NCBI RefSeq assembly: GCF_000092245.1
Contig: NC_014166.1
Location: 2,108,001 to 2,172,000 of the forward strand
Direction of reading: 5' to 3'
Source of the DNA: Arcobacter nitrofigilis DSM 7299
GTDB taxonomy: Bacteria; Campylobacterota; Campylobacteria; Campylobacterales; Arcobacteraceae
Length of the DNA: 64,000 bases
Positions 53,814 to 61,995 of this stretch are shown piece by piece (the first letter of the stretch is position 1; every line of letters starts with the position of its first letter). Below the pieces are notes generated by a model that was not told the origin of the DNA, searched no databases, and saw nothing but the letters and a program-made list of their open reading frames with translations. A program made the translations under genes and the position numbers.

Positions 53814-54513
53814 TATATTTATCTTTTCCATCAAAATCTTTGATTAGTTTATATGTAGCATGTAAGGTTGCAACTGTCATAGTTGAACTTCCAAATCTAC
53901 CTTCCATAATAACAGCTGGCACATCAAAATGTTCACAAAATCTTTTCCCATATTTTTTTGATTCTACAACATTCACAAAACCAACAGGGAAAAGTAGAAA
54001 TGCCACATTTTTAAGATCAACATCTTCATCAAGAAGTGTATTTATAGCTGCATATATAAAAGTAGGAGCATTCCCACAAGCAAGAATAATAGGCTCATTT
54101 TTATGTCTTTTTATTGCTTCTACTACTGCTGCATAACTTCTTGTGGTCTTATTTTTTTCTGCCCTTTCATAAGTAAAGGGCTCTTTTATATAACAAATCA
54201 CTTCGTTGGAGTATTGTTTTAAATAAAAATCACTAAGTCCTACTTTTATCATATTTACATCAACTATTATTTTTGCTTGTTTTTTAAGTAGTTCTTGTAT
54301 TCTAGGAATTGCATCTTTTGTAAAAAAGATATTTTCTAAAACTTCTTCAAAACAAGTAGTTGTGTGAATAAGTCTACTTATAACTTCCATTTGATTTTCA
54401 TCAAACTCTTTTGCTTTTTCATAATCTTGGAGTTCTTTTTTTATCATCTCAAATGATTTTATTGAAATATCTGCTCCAATATTTACAGGAGGCTCTTCTT
54501 TTAAAAACTCCAT
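53803..54513 (-). CDS. cbiC: cobalt-precorrin-8 methylmutase
   Basis: CbiC moves the methyl group from C11 to C12 to give cobyrinate. The 236-residue protein has ISRLIHTTTCFEEVLENIFF with the catalytic His region (about residue 50), VDVNMIKVGLS, IILACGNAPTFIYAAI, LFPVGFVNVVESK and MEGRFGSSTMTVATLHA. An N-terminal ~30-residue extension precedes the domain. It abuts cbiL (stop and start share base 54513). Confidence 0.92.
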   Translation of the reverse strand: MEFLKEEPPVNIGADISIKSFEMIKKELQDYEKAKEFDENQMEVISRLIHTTTCFEEVLENIFFTKDAIPRIQELLKKQAKIIVDVNMIKVGLSDFYLKQYSNEVICYIKEPFTYERAEKNKTTRSYAAVVEAIKRHKNEPIILACGNAPTFIYAAINTLLDEDVDLKNVAFLLFPVGFVNVVESKKYGKRFCEHFDVPAVIMEGRFGSSTMTVATLHATYKLIKDFDGKDKYNGK

Positions 54514-55205
54514 TATTTTTTACCTTTTTTTGTTTTTAAAAAATCTATAAAAAGTGTCATATATTTTTCTACTTTTTGTATTTTCCCTTTTTGGATATGT
54601 TCCCCTACAAAATTTAGATTTTGAAATGTATACATTGTCCCATCTTCTTGCATATGTTTGGTATCAAGCCCAACTTTTGGTCGCATATATACTTTTGTAC
54701 TAGGAACTTCTTTACCAAGTAAAGGAATAATCTCAAATCTATTATCACCTAAACATAAGGGCTTTTTTACCCTTGAAGAGGCATAAGAAAAAGATGTGAT
54801 TCCTGCAATTACTTCACTTCTTTTATATAATTTTTTATTTTGTTTTTTAATCATATCAAGTAAATAATATACTGTACTATATACAGCTGCATCTCCAAGT
54901 GTCACAAAAGATACACTTTCATACTTTTTTATTCCATCTTCTAAAATATCTACTTGATATTGCCAATCTTTTTTCTTAAAATGCATAGGTGCGTATACTG
55001 GAATAATAGGTTTTGAAAAACCATATTCATCCATCAAGTCTTTTATGATTTTATATGTAATTGACCTTGTAAAGCTATGATCCTTACTTTTAGTAGGGAT
55101 ACAAATAGCACCGCATGTTTGGAGTGCCTTTAAGGCTTTTATGGTCACAAGTTCCCAATTTGCAGGACCAAGTGAAACCATATATAATTTTGTTTTAGTG
55201 TCCAA
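54513..55205 (-). CDS. cbiL: cobalt-factor II/precorrin-2 C20-methyltransferase
   Basis: A 230-residue methylase (CbiL/CobI) with the start YMVSLGPANWELVTIKALKA (about residues 8-27), ICIPTKSKDHSF, FVTLGDAAVYSTV and EVIAGITSFSYASSRVKKPL. These are the C20-methyltransferase features. It overlaps cbiK by 11 bases. Confidence 0.92.
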   Translation of the reverse strand: MDTKTKLYMVSLGPANWELVTIKALKALQTCGAICIPTKSKDHSFTRSITYKIIKDLMDEYGFSKPIIPVYAPMHFKKKDWQYQVDILEDGIKKYESVSFVTLGDAAVYSTVYYLLDMIKKQNKKLYKRSEVIAGITSFSYASSRVKKPLCLGDNRFEIIPLLGKEVPSTKVYMRPKVGLDTKHMQEDGTMYTFQNLNFVGEHIQKGKIQKVEKYMTLFIDFLKTKKGKK

Positions 55206-56013
55206 GTTTTATTATCTCTTCTTTTATGTTATTCACAATAATCTCTTTTATTGTAGGCATTTGTAAAAGATTAAACTTTTCATCTTCACTTAGACTTTTT
55301 GCAATTTTTGTTTTAAAATGTTCACCTAACTCTTTACTTATTTCAGCCATATCATTTATATAGTGATTTCCACTTACTAAAAGCATAGGTACTATTTGAA
55401 CTTTTTTAAAACCATCTTTTTTTATTCTTTTTATAAGTTCATCTTTAATAGCAAAAAAAGGAAAGGCCCCCTCTAGTGAGCAAGTATAATTTCCTTTTCT
55501 TTTTTGTTCTAAATACTTAGCACTATAAGTAACTGATTCTAATCCTCCAAGTTCTAACTTTGGAGTTCCATGTATCACATATAGATTTGCTGTGTTTTTT
55601 TTCGAAACTCTTTCATCAAGTTCTTTTAAAAAAAGTGTTGTATCTTTTGTTCTTGTAAAAATTGCATTTGACAATCTAATATTTGAAAATGAAAAATGTC
55701 TAAATCCTTCAACAGTCTTCTTCAAAAGCTCATGTTCACAAGCTGGAAAAAGATTTATAGAAGCCACTATAATATTCTTATATCCATGCATATCAACATC
55801 TGCTATTGTTTGAGCTAAATTTTTGTACTCAAATCCATGTTTAATCAAACCTTTTAAAACCATTCTAGAACTAATAGCTATAAAGACATCAATTCCTTCA
55901 AATTGCTCTTCAATACTCTTTTTTAGGTCTAAATATTTTTGCTGTTCAATTATAGAACCAAAACACGATAAAATTATTGCTTTATCTTTTTTATAGTGTC
56001 TATATCTTTTCAT
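55195..56013 (-). CDS. cbiK: sirohydrochlorin cobaltochelatase
   Basis: CbiK inserts Co2+ into sirohydrochlorin, the entry to the anaerobic pathway. The 272-residue protein has the class II chelatase fold: ILSCFGSIIEQQ at the start, the metal-binding His in YVIHGTPKLELGG (about residue 146) and the second His in LVSGNHYINDMAEIS (about 208). Family members usually show HGSP/GDHxxNDM; Ser-Gly-Asn replaces Ala-Gly-Asp here. It overlaps cbiM by 14 bases. Confidence 0.9.
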   Translation of the reverse strand: MKRYRHYKKDKAIILSCFGSIIEQQKYLDLKKSIEEQFEGIDVFIAISSRMVLKGLIKHGFEYKNLAQTIADVDMHGYKNIIVASINLFPACEHELLKKTVEGFRHFSFSNIRLSNAIFTRTKDTTLFLKELDERVSKKNTANLYVIHGTPKLELGGLESVTYSAKYLEQKRKGNYTCSLEGAFPFFAIKDELIKRIKKDGFKKVQIVPMLLVSGNHYINDMAEISKELGEHFKTKIAKSLSEDEKFNLLQMPTIKEIIVNNIKEEIIKLGH

Positions 56014-56698
56014 TTTTCAGTGCAACTGCTTTATAAAGTCTTTTTTCTACAAAAGGACTATTTTCTAATTTTCCAAGTGTTTTTGCACCTGCAAGCACAG
56101 CTAAATCAATAAGTGGTTCTAAAATTACAACACTCATATATGAGATTCCAAAAGTAGCAACTGCACTTAGATTTTCTATTCCAAAACCTTGTCCATAAAG
56201 TGCCCAAAAAGCAACCCAAGTTACAATTCCACCTTGGTAAGCAAGTGATAATTTTAAAGTATCTTTATAAGCAATATCTTTGTATGCAATATTTTGAGGA
56301 ATAACTCTTTTTGCTAAATAACCCATTGCAAATAAAGGCATAAGAATAGTTGTTACATTCATACCATATTGCGGTAAATCAAAGGGTGCGAAAAATACTC
56401 CTTGAATCAAAAGACCTAAAGCCAAACCAAAAGCAGCTGAACTAGCACCAAATATTAAAAATAGAGTTGAACCTAAGATTAGATGAACTTCTGAAACTCC
56501 TACTGGATGATGGGGAAGTACTTCAAAAAATATAAAAACTAAAATTGTAGAAATTATAGTTTTAACAATAAATGGAATTACCCCACTATTTTTTATACTA
56601 TTTAATGCCATTTTTATAGCAATTCCAAATGAAACAGCAGCTGTTCCATAACTCAATAAGATTTTTGCACCTTGCACTACACCTGGTTCTATATGCAT
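56000..56698 (-). CDS. cbiM: CbiM-type cobalt transporter substrate-specific component
   Basis: A 232-residue membrane protein, first gene of the cobalamin operon. The N-terminus MHIEPGVVQGAKIL has the His at position 2 that binds Co2+ or Ni2+ in CbiM/NikM. Six to seven helices follow, with HHPVGVSEVHLILGSTLFLI (about residues 61-80) and GLLIQGVFFAPFDLPQYGMN (about 94-113) as family segments. The usual CbiN, CbiQ and CbiO partners are not adjacent. Confidence 0.9.
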   Translation of the reverse strand: MHIEPGVVQGAKILLSYGTAAVSFGIAIKMALNSIKNSGVIPFIVKTIISTILVFIFFEVLPHHPVGVSEVHLILGSTLFLIFGASSAAFGLALGLLIQGVFFAPFDLPQYGMNVTTILMPLFAMGYLAKRVIPQNIAYKDIAYKDTLKLSLAYQGGIVTWVAFWALYGQGFGIENLSAVATFGISYMSVVILEPLIDLAVLAGAKTLGKLENSPFVEKRLYKAVALKNEKI

Positions 56699-56968
56699 GA
56701 TTCGTCCTTGTATTATAAATATTTTAAATGTGTTTATAGATTTAACTATATGAAATGATTGTTTTAATTAGTAATTTAAAGTAAGTAAGGGAGGAGAAGT
56801 TTTATACTCTTGAAATTTTATAGCTTTAAGATGGTATTGTCTATTATTATCTATAGTACACAACTTAAACAAAGTCGAATACATTGCAATAATTGCTAAC
56901 GAAAAGTATCGTTTTTTATAACCTCTTAAATGTTTCATAAAGAATTTTATCTAAATAATTATTAAACT

Positions 56969-56986
56969 ATTATACTTAAGTATAAT
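56969..56986. other. 18-bp perfect palindrome in a 394-base gap
   Basis: ATTATACTTAAGTATAAT lies between the cbiM start (56698) and the small ORF at 57093. Its centre CTTAAG and length suit a dimeric repressor. The rest of the gap holds no ORF above 30 codons that I can support and no recognisable cobalamin riboswitch on the minus strand. Confidence 0.4.
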
Positions 56987-57092
56987 TTTAATACTAAATT
57001 AAGAACTTGTTTTTTTCATAATTATTACACTAGATGTATCTTTATCGTCATATTTAAGATATACTAAATCAATAAATCAAAAAGGAACTAAA

Positions 57093-57197
57093 ATGGCAAA
57101 AGGAAAAGATGTACAGAAATCTGTTAAAACAGAACCTGCAAAATCATTAAAAGAAAAAAGAGCTGACAAAAAGGCTAAAAAAGCTTCAAAGAAATAA
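57093..57197 (+). CDS. 34-residue lysine-rich small protein
   Basis: ATG 57093, preceded by AAAGGAACTAAA, opens MAKGKDVQKSVKTEPAKSLK followed by EKRADKKAKKASKK and a stop. The ribosome site is strong and the composition (very basic, Ala/Lys) is like other small 'MAKGK' proteins in bacteria, although I cannot name a family. It may bind nucleic acid. It is too short for most gene finders. The gene converges with the phosphodiesterase gene. Confidence 0.65.
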   Translation: MAKGKDVQKSVKTEPAKSLKEKRADKKAKKASKK

Positions 57198-57221
57198 TTG
57201 ATTAAATTTAATTAATCAATT
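57196..57221. terminator. bidirectional hairpin between convergent genes
   Basis: AATTGATTAA and its exact complement flank the loop ATTTAA. The structure includes the end of the small basic ORF (+) and the stop of the phosphodiesterase gene (-). Confidence 0.6.
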
Positions 57222-58033
57222 AATTCTCCTTTTTCATTATAAAAAGGATATGGACCTTCAAACTTACCAATATAACTAGTATGAGTAGTAAGACCTTGTT
57301 CTTCAGTCCAATAATGTAATTGTACAGATGGAGGTTCCATTACAAATTCTGCCTTTGCATCTTTTCGTAAATCAAGAGCAACTTGATGAGAAGGTGAAGC
57401 AGCAGTTAATACAATAATTTTATTCCAAAGTGTAGTTGAGACTCTATGAACATGTCCACATGCTAAAGCTAAAACTTGTTCATACTTCCCTAACAAATCT
57501 GCTAAGCGTTCTCTTCCTATTTGAAGATTTTGTACATCCATATGCTCTATTCCAATTTTTACAGGAGGATGATGTATAAAAAGAAGTACTTTTTTATCAG
57601 GAAATTTATTTAATTGTTTTTCAAGCCATAATAAACGCTCTTCACTAAGTCCACCATAAGATTTTCCTTTAATTGAAGAATCCAATCCAATTATACGTAT
57701 AGGAAAATCTTCTATTACCAAACTTAAATGATTATTTTCCTCAAACCAATCATACTCTTCAAATTCTCTTTTTAAATTTTCAGCATTATCATGATTTCCA
57801 GGAATAACATAAAAAGGGACATCAAGTAACTTAACTGTTTCTTTAAATAATTTATACTCTTCATTAGTTCCATTATCTGTAATATCTCCTGTAAATATAA
57901 CTAAATCAGGTTTGGGTTTTAGATTATTTATATGAAGAATACAGTTATAAAGTGCTTTATGTATATCTACTTTGTTGTATGCCAACTTTCCTTTAGATTT
58001 TATATGAGTATCTGAGACTTGAACAACAATCAT
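57212..58033 (-). CDS. calcineurin-like phosphodiesterase, GpdQ/CpdA type
   Basis: A 273-residue dimetal phosphoesterase. All five motifs are visible: QVSDTHI (about residue 5), FTGDITDNGTNEEY, VIPGNHDN, FIHHPPVKIG and ACGHVHR. The C-terminal strand region (SVQLHYWTEEQGL, YIGKFEGPYPFYNE) resembles glycerophosphodiesterase GpdQ. It is the last gene of a five-gene uptake unit (overlapping the ATPase gene by 4 bases), so it probably cleaves the imported phosphodiester. No signal peptide; cytoplasmic. Confidence 0.88.
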   Translation of the reverse strand: MIVVQVSDTHIKSKGKLAYNKVDIHKALYNCILHINNLKPKPDLVIFTGDITDNGTNEEYKLFKETVKLLDVPFYVIPGNHDNAENLKREFEEYDWFEENNHLSLVIEDFPIRIIGLDSSIKGKSYGGLSEERLLWLEKQLNKFPDKKVLLFIHHPPVKIGIEHMDVQNLQIGRERLADLLGKYEQVLALACGHVHRVSTTLWNKIIVLTAASPSHQVALDLRKDAKAEFVMEPPSVQLHYWTEEQGLTTHTSYIGKFEGPYPFYNEKGELID

Positions 58034-59103
58034 AGTTGTCCTTCTTTAGGCATTAAAATAAGAAATGACTCATTAATTGTAAATTTAATCTCTTGCCCTA
58101 TTGAATATATATTATGATTGTCTGTTTCTATTACAACTTCACGTTCAGATTGCATATCTACAATCAATTTAGTTCTATTACCTAAGAAAAGACTATTTTT
58201 TAATATCCCTTTAAAAGGAGTATCTATAGAATCACTTATTATTACATCTTCTGGTCTAAAAAGTACATCTACATGGCTTTCATCTTTTAAAGATGAAGAT
58301 GAATGAGAAAATTGATGTCCATTTATGCTTAAGAAACCAGAATTAAACTTGCCACTAAAACGATTAATTGTACCTATAAATTCAGCAGTAAAATTATTTG
58401 AAGGTTGATGATAAAGCTCAATAGGAGTACCTATTTGAGATACTTTTCCACTATTCATAACAACAATTCTATCACCCAATTCCATAGCTTCTTCTTGGTC
58501 ATGGGTAACATAAATAGCTGTAATACCTAATCTTTTCAAAAGTGAATTTATCTCAACTCTTAAATTATTACGAAGCAAAGCATCCAAAGCACTTAGTGGT
58601 TCATCAAGTAATAATACTCTTGGATGTGTTGCAATGGCTCGAGCTAAAGCAACTCTTTGACATTGACCTCCTGATAATTGGTTGATTCTTCGTTCAGCTA
58701 AATTAGTGATATTCATCATCTCTAACATCTCATTAACTCTAATATCAATTTGTTCTTTTTTCATCTTTTGAACTTTTAATCCATAAGCAATATTATCTCT
58801 AACATTCATATTAGGAAAAAGAGCATAAGATTGAAATACCATCCCAATATTACGTTTTTCTATTGGCAAAGAAGTTACATCTTCGCCATCAAATAATATC
58901 TTTCCGCCCTTATCAACTTCTTCTAATCCTGCAATTATTCGTAGAAGTGTAGTCTTTCCACATCCAGAGGGACCTAATAAAACTATTGTCTCACCACCTT
59001 TTATTTCCAAAGTAAAGGGTTCCAATACTTGTGTATTATCAAAAGTTTTTGCACAAGCTTCTAATTGTATTTGCGTCCCATGAAATTGAGTACTTTTCAT
59101 CAA
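58030..59103 (-). CDS. ABC transporter ATP-binding protein (PotA/PhnT-like)
   Basis: A 357-residue ATPase of the spermidine/iron/2-aminoethylphosphonate importer class. Walker A is LLGPSGCGKTTLLR (about residues 43-56), signature LSGGQCQRVALARA, Walker B VLLLDEPLSALDA, H-loop YVTHDQEEA. The C-terminal TOBE-like domain (about 270-355) is present. It is translated with the permease upstream (4-base overlap). Specificity comes from the binding protein and the phosphodiesterase context. Confidence 0.92.
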   Translation of the reverse strand: MMKSTQFHGTQIQLEACAKTFDNTQVLEPFTLEIKGGETIVLLGPSGCGKTTLLRIIAGLEEVDKGGKILFDGEDVTSLPIEKRNIGMVFQSYALFPNMNVRDNIAYGLKVQKMKKEQIDIRVNEMLEMMNITNLAERRINQLSGGQCQRVALARAIATHPRVLLLDEPLSALDALLRNNLRVEINSLLKRLGITAIYVTHDQEEAMELGDRIVVMNSGKVSQIGTPIELYHQPSNNFTAEFIGTINRFSGKFNSGFLSINGHQFSHSSSSLKDESHVDVLFRPEDVIISDSIDTPFKGILKNSLFLGNRTKLIVDMQSEREVVIETDNHNIYSIGQEIKFTINESFLILMPKEGQL

Positions 59104-59924
59104 TTCACTCCTTTTTTTATATTAGTATTATCTACTTTTTTAGAACTTTGTTTTATATTTCCAAAATATTGTAAAGCAATTAAAAGTGGTAAAATCATTA
59201 CTAAAAATATTAGTGTATATGCACTACCAATCTCTAATCGCATTGAAGCATAACTATCAGCTAAGCCCACTGGAAGAGTCTTTGTCAAAGGAGTATGCAA
59301 CATCCAAGTGAGATTAAACTCTCCAATTGAAAGGGTTAATACCATAAGCGAACCTGCTAAAATACCTGGCATACAATTTGGAATAATTATAGTAAAAAGT
59401 CGTCGCCAAAATTTTGCGCCTAAACTAGCAGCTCCATCTTCAAGTGTTTTAAAATCTATACTATGTAAAACAGCAAGAATTGAACGTACCATAAAAGGCA
59501 GAGTATAAAGAACATGCCCTACTAAAATAAATGTCCAACTCATTCTAAAATCACGAATTCCTCCATATGAAATAATCAAAGCAAGAGCAATCGCTAAACC
59601 TGGAATTGCAACTGGTAAAACTAAAAATTCTTCAATCAAACGAGATAATTTACCTTGCTTTTTAGCTAATACATACGCAGTTGGAATACCTAATATCAAT
59701 GTAACAATAAGAGTACTTAACGCAATATATATTGAACGATAAATAGTATCAAGGTATAAATCAAAAACTTCAAATATCCACTTAAAAGTTAATCCACTTT
59801 TAATACCTATAAAATAGTTCTCTGTTAAACCAGCAGTTATTGACATAAGTACAGGCACAATCAAAAAAGCACAAACTAAAAGAGTGAAAAATAATTGAGA
59901 ATAAAAAAGAATAGGTCTTTTCAT
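59100..59924 (-). CDS. ABC transporter permease (second)
   Basis: A 274-residue inner-membrane protein with six helices and the EAA loop EDGAASLGAKFWRRLFTIII followed by PNCMPGILAG (about residues 170-200). I chose ATG 59924 (MKRPILFYSQ), four bases after the stop of the first permease, with AGGATAAG ahead; the frame is open to 59984 but that would overlap the upstream gene by 55 bases. It pairs with the permease at 59929. Confidence 0.9.
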   Translation of the reverse strand: MKRPILFYSQLFFTLLVCAFLIVPVLMSITAGLTENYFIGIKSGLTFKWIFEVFDLYLDTIYRSIYIALSTLIVTLILGIPTAYVLAKKQGKLSRLIEEFLVLPVAIPGLAIALALIISYGGIRDFRMSWTFILVGHVLYTLPFMVRSILAVLHSIDFKTLEDGAASLGAKFWRRLFTIIIPNCMPGILAGSLMVLTLSIGEFNLTWMLHTPLTKTLPVGLADSYASMRLEIGSAYTLIFLVMILPLLIALQYFGNIKQSSKKVDNTNIKKGVN

Positions 59925-59928
59925 AATC

Positions 59929-60750
59929 TTATCCTGCCATCGCTGTATTATTATCTGATAAACTACGAGAAATATATAAAACAATCCAAGTAATTAATCC
60001 TAAGACAACACTTAAAGTTGCAGCACCCACAATATTTGCATTTAAAGTAAACTCTGTATAAATTGTCATAGCCAAAACATCAATATTTGTCGCAAGTGTA
60101 AAAGCCGTACCAAAGGCTCCCATAGAAGTCGCAAAACAAATTGCCCCAGAAGCAATCAAGCCTGGTTTTAAAGCAGGTAAAATTACATCCATAATAATTC
60201 TAAATTGTGAAGCCCCTAAAGAACGAGCCACCTCTTCTAATGCTGGATCCATTTTTTCTGCCGTTGCAATTATTGTTAAAATCACCCGAGGAATAGAAAA
60301 GTAAAGATATCCCAAAAAAAGTCCCATAATAGAATAAGCAAAAACAACTTTTTTCCCAACTAATAGATTACTTATCATACCTATGGCTCCTTGTTGTCCA
60401 GCTAACATGATTACCATAAAACCGATGACAACACCAGGAAAAGCCAAAGGGAAAACTAAAATTGACTTCAATAAATCTCTTCCAAAAAAACGATGCCTTT
60501 CTAAAAATACCCCAGAAATAGTTGAAATAACAAGGGCTGTTATCGTAACTGTAACTGAAAGTACAATAGTAGCAATAAGACTTTCAAAGTTACGTGCAGA
60601 TGTAAATATATCAAAATACGCAGCCCAACCTTTTTGACCATTACCTGCGATTAAAATTAAATGTATCATTGGTAATATAAAAAATGCCATACAAAAGATT
60701 AAAGTAGGAGCTATAAGAAACATATACTTTTTATTTAAATTTTTTTTCAA
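59929..60750 (-). CDS. ABC transporter permease (first)
   Basis: A 273-residue inner-membrane protein with about six helices. The EAA loop is EEVARSLGASQFRIIMDVIL then PALKPGLIASGA (about residues 175-205), as in PotB/PhnU/SfuB-type permeases. AAGGTAGAAATTG precedes the start. A hairpin terminator separates it from the binding-protein gene upstream. Confidence 0.92.
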   Translation of the reverse strand: MKKNLNKKYMFLIAPTLIFCMAFFILPMIHLILIAGNGQKGWAAYFDIFTSARNFESLIATIVLSVTVTITALVISTISGVFLERHRFFGRDLLKSILVFPLAFPGVVIGFMVIMLAGQQGAIGMISNLLVGKKVVFAYSIMGLFLGYLYFSIPRVILTIIATAEKMDPALEEVARSLGASQFRIIMDVILPALKPGLIASGAICFATSMGAFGTAFTLATNIDVLAMTIYTEFTLNANIVGAATLSVVLGLITWIVLYISRSLSDNNTAMAG

Positions 60751-60822
60751 TTTCTACCTTTTTTATTTTTTTATATCAACTATAAAAGCTTAATTTTTAG
60801 TACTTTATAGTTCATACAAAGT

Positions 60823-60850
60823 AAAAACATAGCAAAAGAGCTATGTTTTT
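60823..60850 (-). terminator. intra-operon terminator after the binding-protein gene
   Basis: Read on the minus strand, AAAAACATAGC pairs with GCTATGTTTTT across the loop TCTTTT, ending in T. It lies 8 bases after the stop of the binding-protein gene and about 70 bases before the first permease start. Such a structure normally lets the binding protein be made in excess of the permeases. Confidence 0.8.
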
Positions 60851-60858
60851 TATTTTAC

Positions 60859-61881
60859 TTATCTAACTTCGTTTAAATAACGTTCTCTAAAGTTATTTTG
60901 AACAGCAGCCATTTTTTTATAATCAACAGGTTTTGAACGTGCATAATCACTTGAAGGAAGGAATTTTTTCGCTATTTCAGGTGACATAGCAGATGCACGA
61001 ATTGGTCTTAAAAAAGCATTTGCCCATACTTTTTGTCCTTTGTCTGACATTACAAAGTCTAAAACTTTTTTTCCATTTTCAGGATTTGGACTATTTTTTA
61101 CTAAACTCATAACATAAGGAACAACAACTGTACCTTCTTTTGGAATAACAAAAACAACATCCGCTTTATCTTTATATTTTGCTCTATAAGCATTAAAATC
61201 ATAATCCAATAAAATTGGAATTTCTCCAGAAAGAACTCTTGCATATGACGTTTGTTTAGGAACAATTGGGTGATTTTTAGAAAGCTTTTTAAAGTAATTT
61301 ATTCCAGGAGTAAAATTATCTAATGTTCCTCCCATAGCTCTATTGATTGCAACAGCACCAGCATAACCAACAAACGCACTACTTGGATCTAAATATCCAA
61401 CCATACCTTTATACATTGGATTTAATAAATCATTCCATGATTTTGGAACAGGAAGACCATGAAGAGCAGCTTTATTAATAAATAAACCAATAGTCCCTGA
61501 ATGAATAGCAAACCAATAACCATCTGGATCTTTAAGTCCTTTAGGAATTTCATTCCAGTGTTTTGGTTTATATGCACTTACTACACCTTTTTCTTTTGCT
61601 TTAATACCAAAAGATACGCCATAATATGCAACATCCGCAACTGGACTTGCTTTTTCAGTTATAAGTTGTGATAATGTTTGTCCAGAGTTTTTATTATCCT
61701 GAGGAATAGCAATACCAGTATTCTTTTTTATCTCTTTTAATTGAGTAGACCAATCTGCCCATTGGGGAGGACAGTTGTAACAAATCGCACTTTCAGCCAT
61801 AAGACTATTAGCTGTTAAACTAAACAAAAGTACCAATATACTTTTAGATAGAAATTTATTAATTAACTGATTTTTAAACAT
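60859..61881 (-). CDS. ABC transporter periplasmic substrate-binding protein
   Basis: A 340-residue protein with a signal peptide (ILVLLFSLTANSLMA, cleavage near 29). It belongs to the spermidine/iron(III)/2-aminoethylphosphonate binding-protein class. YWFAIHSGTIGLFINK, PKSWNDLLNPMYKGMVGYLD (about residues 143-162) and FVIPKEGTVVVPYVMSLVKN are typical. A cysteine pair (ICYNCPPQW) follows the signal peptide. It is preceded by the LacI operator. The ligand is uncertain; the downstream phosphodiesterase suggests a phosphodiester or phosphonate. Confidence 0.9.
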   Translation of the reverse strand: MFKNQLINKFLSKSILVLLFSLTANSLMAESAICYNCPPQWADWSTQLKEIKKNTGIAIPQDNKNSGQTLSQLITEKASPVADVAYYGVSFGIKAKEKGVVSAYKPKHWNEIPKGLKDPDGYWFAIHSGTIGLFINKAALHGLPVPKSWNDLLNPMYKGMVGYLDPSSAFVGYAGAVAINRAMGGTLDNFTPGINYFKKLSKNHPIVPKQTSYARVLSGEIPILLDYDFNAYRAKYKDKADVVFVIPKEGTVVVPYVMSLVKNSPNPENGKKVLDFVMSDKGQKVWANAFLRPIRASAMSPEIAKKFLPSSDYARSKPVDYKKMAAVQNNFRERYLNEVR

Positions 61882-61900
61882 GATTTTTCCTTTTTTTATT

Positions 61901-61922
61901 TTAATGTAAACGTTTACATTAA
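61901..61922. promoter_or_regulatory. LacI-family operator, 22-bp perfect palindrome
   Basis: The core AATGTAAACGTTTACATT, with matching TTA/TAA flanks, is centred on CG as LacI/GalR/PurR operators are. It lies 20 bases before the start of the binding-protein gene, and the divergence point of that gene from the LacI gene is only 115 bases. The neighbouring LacI-type protein is the obvious ligand-controlled repressor. Confidence 0.85.
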
Positions 61923-61995
61923 TTAATGAAATGATAAACTACAAAAATTACTTTTTGATTACAAAGATTAAATTATGAATGTAAATATATGCGTT

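Noticed and set aside
56699-57092. Cobalamin riboswitch expected before cbiM
   Set aside because: I looked for the conserved B12-box and paired elements on the minus strand and saw none; absence by eye is not proof.
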